Shown: positions 16,696-25,683, counted from the first letter of the stretch. The stretch is DNA of 59,147 nucleotides from Streptomyces sp. ISL-94 (GCF_018614075.1 NZ_JAGGOZ010000060.1:1-59147), one strand, 5' to 3'. Numbers and translations are program-made. The notes: generated by a model not told the origin, from the sequence alone.

Positions 16696-17508
16696 TCACT
16701 CCGTACGGAATGATCCGACGGCCGTCGTGAGGCGCTTGCGCACCAGCGGGACATCGGTGTCCGGACCGTACGCCAGGAGGACCCAGCGGGTGCCGTCGGC
16801 GACGACGGTGAGCCGCGCGATCCCGTGGGCGGGAGGCTCGGACGAGTCCGGGTCGTCGTATGCGTAGACCTGCTCGCAGCCGCCGCCGGCCACGGGGTTC
16901 CGGGAGATGTCCCGGTAGCCGGGTGTCTGGCTCAGCGACTCGGCGGAGCTGCGCAGGTAGTCGCAGGCGGTCGCCGTCTCGTCGGTGACCCGGAAGACCT
17001 GGAGCGCCGCGCTCCGGTCGCTTCCTCCGTTGGGGCGGTAGACCGTGCCGTAGCCGGTGTCACCGGAGCCGGCCTGCCAGTCCTTGGGAATGGCGACCGA
17101 GAAGCCGGACGCCGTGTCGTGCACCCGCGTGTAACCGGCCGGCAGGGCGGCGGAGCCGGCGGACTCGGTGCCCAGCAGCAGCCGGCCCGCCACGGCCGCC
17201 GCGCCTAGGACGGCCACGGCGAGCGACACCACCAGCAGGGTCCGCCGGCGCCGCGCGGGGGCCGGTACCGGCGGATCCGGTGGTGTCCGCCCGGGCGGCG
17301 CGTACGCGGACCACGGCTGCTCCGGCGCTGTCTTGTCGGGTGGCCCGGGCCGATCGGACCGCTCCCCCCGCTCCGGCGGTCTTTCCGGTCTCGGCGGTGT
17401 CCCGGGCGGATACGCGGCCGGAGCCGGAGCCGGCCCCGCGGCCCCCTCGGTCCGCTCCCACCGCTGCGACCGCGGGTTCCAGCGGACGCCGCCCTCCCCC
17501 GTGGCCAC
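16696..17508 (-). CDS. Membrane-anchored protein with extracytoplasmic domain, third gene of unknown operon
   Basis: A 270-residue protein. Residues 1-90 are a Pro-rich cytoplasmic region opening with a WNPRSQRWER-like start, one membrane helix spans about 92-112, and the rest is exported. The exported part (SGFSVAIPKDWQAG, then two cysteines) resembles the serine/threonine-kinase-associated or lipoprotein-type beta-rich domains of actinomycetes, but I recognise no named family. GTG 17508 lies 2 bp after the preceding stop, so it is translated with the two upstream genes. Function unknown. Confidence 0.78.
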   Translation of the reverse strand: MATGEGGVRWNPRSQRWERTEGAAGPAPAPAAYPPGTPPRPERPPERGERSDRPGPPDKTAPEQPWSAYAPPGRTPPDPPVPAPARRRRTLLVVSLAVAVLGAAAVAGRLLLGTESAGSAALPAGYTRVHDTASGFSVAIPKDWQAGSGDTGYGTVYRPNGGSDRSAALQVFRVTDETATACDYLRSSAESLSQTPGYRDISRNPVAGGGCEQVYAYDDPDSSEPPAHGIARLTVVADGTRWVLLAYGPDTDVPLVRKRLTTAVGSFRTE

Positions 17509-17510
17509 CG

Positions 17511-17888
17511 TCAGCCCCCCAGCGAGGTCAGCAGCGCGGCCAGTGCGGTGGCCGCGCTCACCGACTCCACCAGCGGGGCCCAGCGCTCCAGCGCTCCGCG
17601 CAGCCGGGCCGACAGCCCCGGCCGGATCTCCCCGCCCGCCTCCAGCTCCCCGGCGGCCTCGTCCAGTTCGCCGTCGAGCGCCGCCCGTTCCGTGCTGCGG
17701 GGCAGCCGTACGAGGGCCGCGCGCAGCTCCCGTACGGCCTCCAGCAGTTCCTCGGCGCCGGGTGCCTGCTCCCCCGTACCGCCGTAGTGGACGGTGCTGT
17801 TGGTGTGGTGGCTGCCGCCGATGCTGAAGCTGCTGCCGTTGACCTCGCCGATCCGTACCGCGGGCTGTTCCCCGCCGCTAGTTGCCAC
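17511..17888 (-). CDS. Small protein with N-terminal G/N/S motif, second gene of unknown operon
   Basis: A 125-residue soluble protein of unknown family. Residues 16-31 (VNGSSFSIGGSHHTNS) closely resemble residues 558-572 of the upstream protein (VNNSAFGIGGVSHNS). The middle is a probable coiled coil of Leu/Arg/Glu repeats (about 44-100), and the end is a hydrophobic helix (ESVSAATALAALLTSLGG). GTG 17888 has a good GGGGAGAA ribosome binding site and overlaps the upstream stop by 11 bp. This layout, a sticky N-terminal motif plus helical body, resembles bacterial amyloid-signalling pairs, but that is inference. Confidence 0.75.
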   Translation of the reverse strand: MATSGGEQPAVRIGEVNGSSFSIGGSHHTNSTVHYGGTGEQAPGAEELLEAVRELRAALVRLPRSTERAALDGELDEAAGELEAGGEIRPGLSARLRGALERWAPLVESVSAATALAALLTSLGG

Positions 17889-19671
17889 CGCTTCTCCCCT
17901 TGCCCGGGCCCATGTGCTTGCCCTTGTCCGCGTCCGACGCCTGCTGGGCGGAGGCGCTGTTGTGGCTCACTCCGCCGATGCCGAAGGCGCTGTTGTTCAC
18001 CGTCTGGATGAAGACCGCCCCTTCGGCGACGTTGACGGCCCGCTCCGCGAACTCCCCCGTTTGCCAGCCGGCCTCGTGCAGGGCCAGGGTCACCCCGCCG
18101 ACGATCCGGTCCTGGATCGTCTTCAGGTACCGGTCGAGGTCCATCAGCTGGAACAGCGAGGCGTCGGGCTGCGACGCCAGCTCGCGTACGGAGATGGCCG
18201 GTCCGGCCGGGATGGCCACGCGGTGCCCGGCCGTGGCCATCCGCCACGGGATGCGGATCGCGCTCGTGAGGGTGAGCAGGGCCGGACCGAGGGAGCCCGG
18301 GCCGGTCGCCACCGCCCAGGCCGCCTTGGCGAAGGCGGAGTTGCGACGGAACCGCTGGGCGATGTCGTCGGCCATCTGGAAGTCCGGCCGGACGGGCAGC
18401 AGTACGTGCGGCGCCACTTCCAGCATCAGCATCCCGCCCTGGGTGTGGACGCGGATGAAGACGGTGATCACCAGGTTCTCGTCCCAGCCGCCGATCCGTA
18501 CGCGCAGGAAGTGCCGGCGGCGCTCGCCGCCCTCCTCGACGGCGATGGCCCGGTGTTCGGCGAAGGCCTCCGCCGACAGGTCCAGGGCGTCGACGTCGGG
18601 CAGCCCGGCAGCCGGAAGGAACACGCACTCGTCGATGACCAGTTCCCGCAGCCGGTCCAGTACGGAGGCCTGCGCCTCCGGCGAGCCGTGCGGCGACGGA
18701 ACGCGCAGGGCCTCCAGCCGTGGCCGGATCCGGTCCACGATCGACGCGTTGTCCAGCTCCTGCGTCTCGCCGTCGCCTCGCGGGCGCAGTTCGACGGACA
18801 GCTGCCACGGCAGGTGGGCGGTGCCGGCGCCGCAGAACGGGTTGGCCACGTCGTAGAGGACCAGGGGCCCGTGCTGGATCCGTTCGATGCGCTCGCGGGC
18901 CCGCTCGTAGCGCCGGCCCGACACCTGCGGGAGCCCGGCGGCCGAGGCGTAGCGGTCCCGGTCGAGCGAGGACTGCAGGACGCGGGCGAAGTGGCCGCGC
19001 TGGAGCCCCGCGACGACGGTGACCAGGACGAGGACGAGGACGGCCGCCCAGGAGCAGGACGTCGCGAAGTACTGCCCGAGCCGCGGCCATTCGAGGAAGA
19101 TGCCGAGCGGATTGCTGTCCGGCGCGGTCATCGTCTGGCCGAGGTAGGAGAAGAGCCGGCCCAGCCCGGAGAGGGGCAGGCGTTCCGTGCTGTCCTCCCA
19201 GAAGCCGAGGACCATCCCCCAGAGGATGCGGGCGAACATCCAGGCCGCGTAGCCACGCAGGATGTACTCCAGGAGCACGCTGCCGCGGCCGGTGCGGTCG
19301 CGGCGCCGCTTGATCCGCCCGGCGGCGCTGGTCAGGAGCGCCGGCACCAGCAGGAAGACGAAGAAGGCCTGGGTGAGCAGCAGCCCGAGCGCCCAGATCG
19401 CCACCACGGCGGCCGCCCAGGCCACCTCTGCGCGGCGGGCGCGGAGGGCGTGGGCCAGGACGCGGGCGGCGTCGAACCCGTACGAGGGGGCGGTGAAGCG
19501 CTCCTCGTGGACGTACAGCTCGTCGATCACCCGGTCGCGGTAGGTCCGGTCGAGGTACGTGCCGGCGCAGAGCAGCCGTCCGGCCTCCGTCTGCGACGGG
19601 TGCACGGGCGCGGGCGCGGGCGCGGGCGGGGACGCGGGCGTGCGCGCTCTGCCGTCCGGAATGGTGGTCAC
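17878..19671 (-). CDS. Large membrane protein with C-terminal G/N/S motif, first gene of unknown operon
   Basis: A 597-residue protein of no family I can name. A Pro/Ala start is followed by three or four membrane segments (in about residues 75-240, for example AAVVAIWALGLLL and AAVLVLVLVTVVAGL), then a long soluble region of beta strands and helices. At 558-572 there is a short motif shared with the next protein, and after it a basic Gly-rich end. GTG 19671 is preferred because GGAGGGG precedes it; the frame stays open upstream but is not conserved-looking. It overlaps the second gene by 11 bp. Confidence 0.78.
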   Translation of the reverse strand: MTTIPDGRARTPASPPAPAPAPVHPSQTEAGRLLCAGTYLDRTYRDRVIDELYVHEERFTAPSYGFDAARVLAHALRARRAEVAWAAAVVAIWALGLLLTQAFFVFLLVPALLTSAAGRIKRRRDRTGRGSVLLEYILRGYAAWMFARILWGMVLGFWEDSTERLPLSGLGRLFSYLGQTMTAPDSNPLGIFLEWPRLGQYFATSCSWAAVLVLVLVTVVAGLQRGHFARVLQSSLDRDRYASAAGLPQVSGRRYERARERIERIQHGPLVLYDVANPFCGAGTAHLPWQLSVELRPRGDGETQELDNASIVDRIRPRLEALRVPSPHGSPEAQASVLDRLRELVIDECVFLPAAGLPDVDALDLSAEAFAEHRAIAVEEGGERRRHFLRVRIGGWDENLVITVFIRVHTQGGMLMLEVAPHVLLPVRPDFQMADDIAQRFRRNSAFAKAAWAVATGPGSLGPALLTLTSAIRIPWRMATAGHRVAIPAGPAISVRELASQPDASLFQLMDLDRYLKTIQDRIVGGVTLALHEAGWQTGEFAERAVNVAEGAVFIQTVNNSAFGIGGVSHNSASAQQASDADKGKHMGPGKGRSGGN

Positions 19672-19746
19672 CGAGGCCCCCCTCCGGTGTGGGAGGGCAA
19701 CGGTATGGCGCCCGGCGGTTCCAGGACAGGGCGGATCGCGCCAAAA

Positions 19747-19775
19747 GGCCCCGGCGCACACAGTGCGCCGGGGCC
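19747..19775 (-). terminator. Rho-independent terminator of mdh
   Basis: Read on the minus strand, GGCCCCGGCGCA pairs perfectly (12 bp, 5-base loop) with TGCGCCGGGGCC and is followed by TTTT. It lies 29 bp after the mdh stop, so it is the classic form of an intrinsic terminator, which is uncommon in this GC-rich DNA. Confidence 0.85.
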
Positions 19776-19803
19776 CTCGGGTGAAGCGGGAGCGGAAGCG
19801 GGA

Positions 19804-20793
19804 TCAGATGAGGCCGAGCTCGCGGACCGCGTCGCGCTCCTCGACGAGCTCCGCCACGGACGCGTCGATGCGCGCACGGGAGAACTCGTTGATGTCCAGG
19901 CCCTGGACGATCTCGTACTTGCCGTCCTTGGTGGTGACGGGGAAGGAGGAGATGATGCCCTCCGGGACGCCGTAGGAGCCGTCCGACGGGATGCCCATCG
20001 AGGTCCAGTCGCCCGCGGCGGTGCCGTTGACCCACGTGCGGACGTGGTCGATGGCTGCGTTCGCGGCGGAGGCGGCCGAGGACGCGCCACGGGCCTCGAT
20101 GATCGCGGCGCCGCGCTTGGCGACGGTCGGGATGAAGGTGTCGGCGAGCCACTGCTCGTCGTTGACGACCTCGGCGGCGTTCTTGCCGGCGATCTCCGCG
20201 TGGAAGATGTCCGGGTACTGGGTCGCCGAGTGGTTGCCCCAGATGGTGAGGCGCTTGATGTCGGAGACGGCGGCGCCGGTCTTGGCGGCCAGCTGCGAGA
20301 TCGCGCGGTTGTGGTCCAGGCGGGTCATCGCGGTGAAGCGCTCGGCCGGTACGTCCGGGGCGGCGGCCTGCGCGATGAGCGCGTTGGTGTTGGCCGGGTT
20401 GCCCACGACCAGGACCTTGATGTCGTCCGCGGCGTGCGCGTTGATCGCGGCGCCCTGCGGCTTGAAGATGCCGCCGTTGGCGGAGAGCAGGTCACCGCGC
20501 TCCATGCCCTTGGTACGCGGGCGGGCGCCGACGAGCAGCGCGACGTTCGCACCCTCGAAGCCCTTGTTCGGGTCGTCGAAGATGTCGATGCCGGCGAGCA
20601 GCGGGAAGGCGCAGTCGTCGAGCTCCATGGCGGTGCCCTCGGCGGCCTTCATCCCCTGGGGGATCTCCAGGAGCCGGAGCTTGACCGGCACGTCCGCGCC
20701 GAGCAGGTGACCGGAGGCGATGCGGAAGAGCAGCGCGTAGCCGATCTGGCCGGCGGCGCCGGTGACGGTGACATTCACAGGAGTGCGGGTCAT
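19804..20793 (-). CDS. mdh: Malate dehydrogenase
   Basis: A 329-residue NAD-dependent enzyme of the TCA cycle that oxidises malate to oxaloacetate. The N-terminal GAAGQIGYALLFRIASG is the Rossmann NAD-binding loop, the catalytic histidine lies in WGNHSATQYPD, and LVGARPRTKGMERGDLL carries substrate-binding arginines. These match the two-domain cytosolic/actinobacterial type. ATG 20793 follows GGAGAAGG; the frame is open for 31 codons upstream but those lack conservation. A near-palindrome (TCTTGATGTGAAGA) lies 75 bp upstream and a good terminator follows the stop. Confidence 0.95.
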   Translation of the reverse strand: MTRTPVNVTVTGAAGQIGYALLFRIASGHLLGADVPVKLRLLEIPQGMKAAEGTAMELDDCAFPLLAGIDIFDDPNKGFEGANVALLVGARPRTKGMERGDLLSANGGIFKPQGAAINAHAADDIKVLVVGNPANTNALIAQAAAPDVPAERFTAMTRLDHNRAISQLAAKTGAAVSDIKRLTIWGNHSATQYPDIFHAEIAGKNAAEVVNDEQWLADTFIPTVAKRGAAIIEARGASSAASAANAAIDHVRTWVNGTAAGDWTSMGIPSDGSYGVPEGIISSFPVTTKDGKYEIVQGLDINEFSRARIDASVAELVEERDAVRELGLI

Positions 20794-20867
20794 GGCCTTC
20801 TCCGTTAGACAGCTGGCGGTGGGGCGTCCCTGCCCCATGTGCTGGACGGACGCCGCTTCCCGGCACA

Positions 20868-20881
20868 TCTTGATGTGAAGA
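20868..20881. promoter_or_regulatory. Near-palindrome upstream of mdh
   Basis: TCTTGATGTGAAGA departs by one base from the perfect palindrome TCTTGATGTCAAGA. It lies about 75 bp before the mdh start codon, in the expected promoter region, and could be an operator for a TCA-cycle regulator. The regulator is unknown. Confidence 0.35.
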
Positions 20882-21029
20882 GACATCCGCGGTCAGGCTA
20901 TCCGACCCCGGAGGGGCCGAACCCCCGGGTCCGTGTGGCACGTCGCACACGTCACCGGGAGTTCGAAGGTCAATCGGCCGTGCGCCCCGGGGAATCGGCC
21001 GGCAGAGCACCGGCCGACGCTGGGACGGC

Positions 21030-21572
21030 CTAGCGAACGGTGAAGCGGACCGCCGATTCCAGGAACGGCATCTCCAGCCACGGCTTGGGCTCCATCACCA
21101 GCGCGAGCAGCGTGATCGCCACGCCCAGCAGCCCGTACGTGACCATGTCCGTGAAACGGGAGCGCACCGCGAGCATGCCCACCGAGGGCAGTACGCGCCG
21201 CAGCGCCGAGGCCGCGATCAGGGCCAGCCCGATCAGCAGGCAGCCGAACCGCGGGTGCCCGAGCGCCGTGGACAGCAGCCCGGCCGCGGTCGCGGTGAGC
21301 ACGGCGAGCATCGGCCACTGGCGGACGGGCGTGGACACGGCCCCGGGGACGGCACGGCCGCTGCCCTCGGGGCGGGCGGTGTCCCGGGTGATGGACGGGA
21401 AGCGGCGGGACCGGGGCGCCTCCGGCCCGATCCCGGGCGCTTGCGCCCCGGCACCGGCCGCTTGCGCCCCCGTCGGGCCGGTCGGGCCGGTCGCCGAGCC
21501 GGTCGCCGGTCCGGTCGCCGGTCCGGTCGTCGGTCCGGTCGCCGGGCCGGTCGCGTCGGATTCAGCCCGCAC
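21030..21572 (-). CDS. DUF3017 membrane protein
   Basis: A 180-residue protein. Residues 1-85 are low-complexity, with repeated ATGP units encoded by a CCGGTCGCCGGT-like tandem repeat (about 21474-21555). The last 95 residues hold three membrane helices (from QWPMLAVLTATAAGLL onward) typical of DUF3017. GTG 21572 overlaps the folD stop by 11 bp, so it is the second gene of a folD operon. The family is actinobacterial, usually next to folD or mdh, and has no known function. Confidence 0.85.
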   Translation of the reverse strand: MRAESDATGPATGPTTGPATGPATGSATGPTGPTGAQAAGAGAQAPGIGPEAPRSRRFPSITRDTARPEGSGRAVPGAVSTPVRQWPMLAVLTATAAGLLSTALGHPRFGCLLIGLALIAASALRRVLPSVGMLAVRSRFTDMVTYGLLGVAITLLALVMEPKPWLEMPFLESAVRFTVR

Positions 21573-22422
21573 TGGTGGTCCGCTCGGCGGCCTCGACGAC
21601 GTTGACGAGCAGCTGGGCCCGGGTCATCGGGCCGACACCGCCGGGGTTCGGGGAGATCCAGGCGGCCACCTGGGCGACACCGGGGTGCACGTCGCCGACG
21701 ATCTTCCCGTTCTCGTCGCGGCTGACGCCGACGTCGAGCACGGCCGCGCCCGGCTTCACGTCCTCCGGCTTGACCAGGTGCGGGACACCGGCCGCCGCGA
21801 CGACGATGTCCGCCTGGCGGAGCAGGCCGGAGAGGTCGCGCGTACCGGTGTGGCAGAGCGTCACGGTGGCGTTCTCGGACTTGCGGGTCAGCAGGAGGCC
21901 GATGGAGCGTCCGACGGTGATGCCGCGGCCGAGGACGACGACGTGCGCGCCGTTGATCTCGACCTCGTGGTGGCGCAGCAGTTCGACGATGCCGTACGGG
22001 GTGCAGGGCAGCGGTCCCGGCTCGCCCAGCACCAGCCTGCCGAGCGACATGGGGTGCAGGCCGTCGGCGTCCTTCTCCGGGTCCATCAGCTCCAGGACGC
22101 GGTTGGTGTCGATCCCCTTGGGCAGGGGGAGTTGGACGATGTAGCCGGTGCACTCCGGGTTGGCGTTGAGTTCCCGTACGACCGCCTCGATGTCCTCCTG
22201 GGAGGCGGTCGCGGGCAGTTCGCGCTGGATGGAGGCGATGCCGACCTCGGCGCAGTCCTTGTGCTTGCCGTTGACGTACCAGCGGCTGCCCGGATCGTCA
22301 CCGACCAGCAGGGTGCCGAGGCCGGGGGTGATGCCCCGGGCCTTCAGCGCCGCCACGCGGGCGGTCAGTTCGGACTTGATCGCGGCTGCGGTGGCCTTGC
22401 CATCGAGAATCTGGGCGGTCAT
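21562..22422 (-). CDS. folD: Bifunctional methylenetetrahydrofolate dehydrogenase/cyclohydrolase
   Basis: A 286-residue cytoplasmic enzyme that oxidises 5,10-methylene-THF and hydrolyses the product to 10-formyl-THF, the one-carbon donor used by PurN and PurH nearby. Signatures: VGDDPGSRWYVNGKHKDCAEVGI near residue 40 with the catalytic lysine, QLPLPKGID, and the NADP-binding GRGITVGRSIGLLL. ATG 22422 follows GGGAGGAT. It is the first gene of a two-gene operon with DUF3017. Confidence 0.95.
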   Translation of the reverse strand: MTAQILDGKATAAAIKSELTARVAALKARGITPGLGTLLVGDDPGSRWYVNGKHKDCAEVGIASIQRELPATASQEDIEAVVRELNANPECTGYIVQLPLPKGIDTNRVLELMDPEKDADGLHPMSLGRLVLGEPGPLPCTPYGIVELLRHHEVEINGAHVVVLGRGITVGRSIGLLLTRKSENATVTLCHTGTRDLSGLLRQADIVVAAAGVPHLVKPEDVKPGAAVLDVGVSRDENGKIVGDVHPGVAQVAAWISPNPGGVGPMTRAQLLVNVVEAAERTTSAG

Positions 22423-22503
22423 GAGCCCATCCTCCCGGATGGAGCGGCCCCGATTCCAGTCACGGGCTCGGACGGGGCGTCCACGGATGCGCGCGGTACA
22501 TTG

Positions 22504-22520
22504 CACTTGCACAACAAGTG
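22504..22520. promoter_or_regulatory. Inverted repeat in the folD / Pro-Gln-rich protein intergenic region
   Basis: CACTTG (22504-22509) and CAAGTG (22515-22520) are perfect inverted arms 5 bp apart, in a 257-bp divergent region. A further CACTTG lies at 22550-22555. The region is locally less GC-rich, as expected of promoters, and otherwise holds no gene. Confidence 0.4.
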
Positions 22521-22679
22521 ACGGACCCTCTCGCAACCAACTGGACAACCACTTGCGTGTCCAAGGACGATGCAAGGACAGAGTGCCGCGGGCAGTGCCG
22601 GGGGGCGGACCGCAAAGATGCAGATTTCCTCCGTGCGTTTGCCGTGCGTCCCCGCACTTCCACGGAGGAACACCCCAAG

Positions 22680-23345
22680 ATGAGCTTCGGCGACCCGAAC
22701 AACCCGTACGGACAGCAGCCCCAGGCCCCGCAGGGCCAGCCCGGCTACGGCTACCCGCAGCAGGCCCCGCAGGGCGTCCCGCCGCAGGGCGTCCCGCCGC
22801 AGGGCGGCTACGCCTACCCGCAGCAGGCTCCGCAGGGATACCCGGGCGGTCCGGTCGGGTATCCGGGTGGTCCGGTCGAGATGCCCGGCGGGGTGAAGGC
22901 CGCCCGCGTCATCCTCTTCGTCCTCGGCGGTCTGCAGGCCCTCTTCGGCCTGCTGGCGCTCCTCGGCGGAGCGTTCTTCGCCTCGATGTTCGCGGAGTCC
23001 TCCAGCTCCTCGGCGAGTGACGCGGGGGCGCTCGCGGGCGGCGCGTTCGTCGTCGTGGGCATCATCCTCATCGCGGCCTCGCTGTGGCCGATCCTGACCG
23101 CCGCCAAGCTGTCCAAGGGCCGCGGCGGCGTCCGCGTCTCCGGCATCGTCTTCGGCTCGCTGCAGGCCCTCTTCGCCGGACTCAGCGTGCTCGTCAACCT
23201 CGCCGCGGCCGGCAGCGACCAGGCGCCCCCGACCGTCGCGGTGTCGCTGATCTTCGCGCTGATCTCGCTCGCGCTGGGCGTGTGGATCATCGTCGGTCTG
23301 GCCAACTCGGCCGCCGGCGCCTACTTCGGCCGCCCGCAGTACTAG
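22680..23345 (+). CDS. Pro/Gln/Gly-rich tetraspan membrane protein
   Basis: A 221-residue protein. The first 70 residues are a repetitive cytoplasmic tail of QQAPQG and PPQGV-like units; four membrane helices follow from about residue 75 (ARVILFVLGGLQALFGLLALL onward). The tail is similar to those of many Streptomyces membrane proteins of unknown function that carry a short PQQ/GYP repeat before a membrane domain. ATG 22680 has an excellent GGAGGA ribosome binding site. It converges on purH across a long perfect hairpin. Confidence 0.85.
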   Translation: MSFGDPNNPYGQQPQAPQGQPGYGYPQQAPQGVPPQGVPPQGGYAYPQQAPQGYPGGPVGYPGGPVEMPGGVKAARVILFVLGGLQALFGLLALLGGAFFASMFAESSSSSASDAGALAGGAFVVVGIILIAASLWPILTAAKLSKGRGGVRVSGIVFGSLQALFAGLSVLVNLAAAGSDQAPPTVAVSLIFALISLALGVWIIVGLANSAAGAYFGRPQY

Positions 23346-23397
23346 AGACGTACGAGGGCCATGGGGCCATGGGGCCATGAGCCGTCGGGCCCCGTCC

Positions 23398-23447
23398 ACG
23401 GCGAAGGCCGCGACCCGCGCAGTACTGCGGGTCGCGGCCTTCGCCGT
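23398..23447. terminator. Bidirectional terminator hairpin between convergent genes
   Basis: A 21-bp perfect stem (arms 23398-23418 and 23427-23447) with an 8-base loop GCAGTACT. It lies between the Pro/Gln-rich protein stop and the purH stop, and can stop transcription from both sides. Confidence 0.9.
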
Positions 23448-23479
23448 TCTCGTGGGCGGGGGCGCCGGGGCGCCGGGGC

Positions 23480-25063
23480 TCAGTGGAAGAAGTGCCGGGT
23501 CCCGGTGAAGTACATGGTCACACCGGCCTTCTTCGCGGCCTCGACGACCAGCTCGTCGCGTACGGAACCACCCGGCTGGACCACGGCCTTGATACCGGCC
23601 GCCGTCAGGATCTCCAGCCCGTCCGGGAAGGGGAAGAAGGCGTCGGACGCGGCGTACGAGCCCTGCGCGCGCTCGGCGCCCGCCCGCTCGACGGCGAGCT
23701 TCGCCGAGTCGACGCGGTTGACCTGGCCCATGCCGACGCCGACCGAGGCGCCGTCCTTGGCGAGCAGGATCGCGTTGGACTTGACGGCCCGGCAGGCCTT
23801 CCACGCGAAGGCGAGCTCGGCGAGCTCCTCGGCGGACAGGGCGTCGCCGGTGGCGAGGGTCCAGTGGGCCGGGTCGTCGCCCTCGGCCTGGAAGAGGTCG
23901 CTCTGCTGGAGCAGCGCACCGCCGGAGATGGGCTTGAGGTCGCCCGGCTGGTGCGGGGTGCCGTCCACCTTCAGGACGCGGATGTTCTTCTTCTTGGCCA
24001 GGATCTCGACCGCGCCGTCCTCGTAGGCGGGGGCGGCGATGACCTCGGTGAAGATCTCCGCGACCTGCTCGGCGAGCTCGACGGTCACCGGGCGGTTGAC
24101 GGCGATGACGCCGCCGAAGGCCGACAGCGGGTCGCAGGCGTGCGCCTTGCGGTGCGCGGCGGCGACGTCCTGGTCCACGGCGATGCCGCAGGGGTTGGCG
24201 TGCTTGATGATCGCGACGCAGGGCTCTTCGTGGTCGTAGGCGGCGCGGCGGGCGGCCTCGGTGTCCACGTAGTTGTTGAAGGACATCTCCTTGCCGTGCA
24301 GCTGCTCGGCGTTGGCGAGCCCGCCGGGCTGCCCGTCCGTGTAGAGGGCGGCGGCCTGGTGCGGGTTCTCGCCGTAGCGCAGGGTCGACTTGCGCTCCCA
24401 GGCGCCCGCGAGGAACTCGGGCAGGACGGCGCCCTCTTCCGGCGCGTACGCGTTCGTGAACCAGGAGGCCACGGCGACGTCGTAGGCGGCGGTGTGCTGG
24501 AAGGCCTCGGCCGCGAGCCGCTTGCGGGCGGTGAGGTCGAAGCCGCCGCCCTGGGCGGCGGCGAGCACGTCCGCGTACCGCTCGGGGCTGGTCACGACGG
24601 CGACCGAGGGGTGGTTCTTGGCGGCGGCGCGGACCATCGACGGGCCGCCGATGTCGATCTGCTCCACGCACTCGTCGGGAGTGGCACCCGACTGGACGGT
24701 GGCCAGGAAGGGGTAGAGGTTGACGACCACGAGGTCGAAGGGCTCGACGCCCAGCTCGGCGAGCTGCCGCTGGTGGTCCTCGAGGCGCAGGTCGGCGAGG
24801 ATGCCGGCGTGCACGCGCGGGTGCAGGGTCTTGACCCGGCCGTCCAGGCACTCGGGGAAGCCGGTCAGCTCCTCGACCTTGGTGACGGGCACCCCGGCCG
24901 CGGCGATCTTCGAGGCGGTGGAGCCGGTGGAGACGAGCGCGACGCCCGCCTCGTGCAGGCCGCGGGCCAGCTCTTCCAGTCCCGTCTTGTCGTAGACGCT
25001 GATGAGCGCACGCCGGATCGGCCGCTGGGTCGTGGTCGGGTCGTTGCTCTCTACGGCGGTCAC
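23480..25063 (-). CDS. purH: Bifunctional AICAR transformylase / IMP cyclohydrolase
   Basis: A 527-residue enzyme that performs the last two steps of IMP synthesis. The N-terminal IMP cyclohydrolase domain (about 1-200) opens with ALISVYDKTGLEELA and has LDGRVKTLHPRVHAGIL. The C-terminal formyl-transfer domain holds SFNNYVDTEAA and the catalytic KHANPCG loop. The end is the conserved MYFTGTRHFFH. GTG 25063 overlaps the purN stop by 4 bp (GTGA), so purN and purH are translationally coupled. Confidence 0.96.
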   Translation of the reverse strand: MTAVESNDPTTTQRPIRRALISVYDKTGLEELARGLHEAGVALVSTGSTASKIAAAGVPVTKVEELTGFPECLDGRVKTLHPRVHAGILADLRLEDHQRQLAELGVEPFDLVVVNLYPFLATVQSGATPDECVEQIDIGGPSMVRAAAKNHPSVAVVTSPERYADVLAAAQGGGFDLTARKRLAAEAFQHTAAYDVAVASWFTNAYAPEEGAVLPEFLAGAWERKSTLRYGENPHQAAALYTDGQPGGLANAEQLHGKEMSFNNYVDTEAARRAAYDHEEPCVAIIKHANPCGIAVDQDVAAAHRKAHACDPLSAFGGVIAVNRPVTVELAEQVAEIFTEVIAAPAYEDGAVEILAKKKNIRVLKVDGTPHQPGDLKPISGGALLQQSDLFQAEGDDPAHWTLATGDALSAEELAELAFAWKACRAVKSNAILLAKDGASVGVGMGQVNRVDSAKLAVERAGAERAQGSYAASDAFFPFPDGLEILTAAGIKAVVQPGGSVRDELVVEAAKKAGVTMYFTGTRHFFH

Positions 25064-25683
25064 TGGATTGTTACCTTTCGTCCCTCAATGCGGTAGCCGT
25101 GCCGGGCCAGGCGCCCCACGACATCGACGAGCAGCTGTCGCTCGACTTCCTTGATGCGCTCATGGAGAGCGGCTTCGTCGTCCTCGTCCCGGATCTCGAC
25201 CACACCCTGGGCGATGATCGGACCGGTGTCCACGCCGGAGTCCACGAAGTGGACCGTGCAGCCGGTGACCTTCGCGCCGTAGGCGAGCGCGTCCCGCACG
25301 CCGTGCGCGCCGGGGAAGGCGGGGAGGAGGGCGGGGTGGGTGTTGATGAACCGTCCGCCGAAGCGGTCGATGAACGCCTTGCCCACGATCTTCATGAACC
25401 CGGCCGACACGACGAGGTCCGGCGCGTGGGCGTCGGTCGCCTCGGTGAGGGCGGTGTCCCACTCCTCGCGGCTGCCGTAGTCCTTCACCGAGCACACGAA
25501 GGTGGGGATCCCGGCCTTCTCGGCCCGCTCCAGGCCGACGATGCCCTCGCGATCGGCCCCCACGGCGACGACTCCGGCGCCGAAGCCCTCGGGCCCGCCG
25601 GGGTGGGCGTCGATGGCGTCGAGCAGGGCCTGGAGGTTGGTGCCGGAACCGGAGACCAGCACGACCAGGCGGGAGGCGGCCAT
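25060..25683 (-). CDS. purN: Phosphoribosylglycinamide formyltransferase
   Basis: A 207-residue enzyme that formylates GAR with 10-formyl-THF in purine synthesis. Motifs: LVSGSGTNLQALLDA (phosphate loop, residues about 8-22), INTHPALLPAFPGAHG with the catalytic Asn/His, and GVDTGPIIAQ with the catalytic aspartate. Length is normal. ATG 25683 has GAAAGGGCC upstream. First gene of the purN-purH pair. Confidence 0.96.
   Translation of the reverse strand: MAASRLVVLVSGSGTNLQALLDAIDAHPGGPEGFGAGVVAVGADREGIVGLERAEKAGIPTFVCSVKDYGSREEWDTALTEATDAHAPDLVVSAGFMKIVGKAFIDRFGGRFINTHPALLPAFPGAHGVRDALAYGAKVTGCTVHFVDSGVDTGPIIAQGVVEIRDEDDEAALHERIKEVERQLLVDVVGRLARHGYRIEGRKVTIQ

Noticed and set aside
16696..19671. 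A polymorphic toxin system
   Set aside because: No secretion signal, toxin domain or immunity-like gene is visible; the shared motif is better explained by protein-protein contact.
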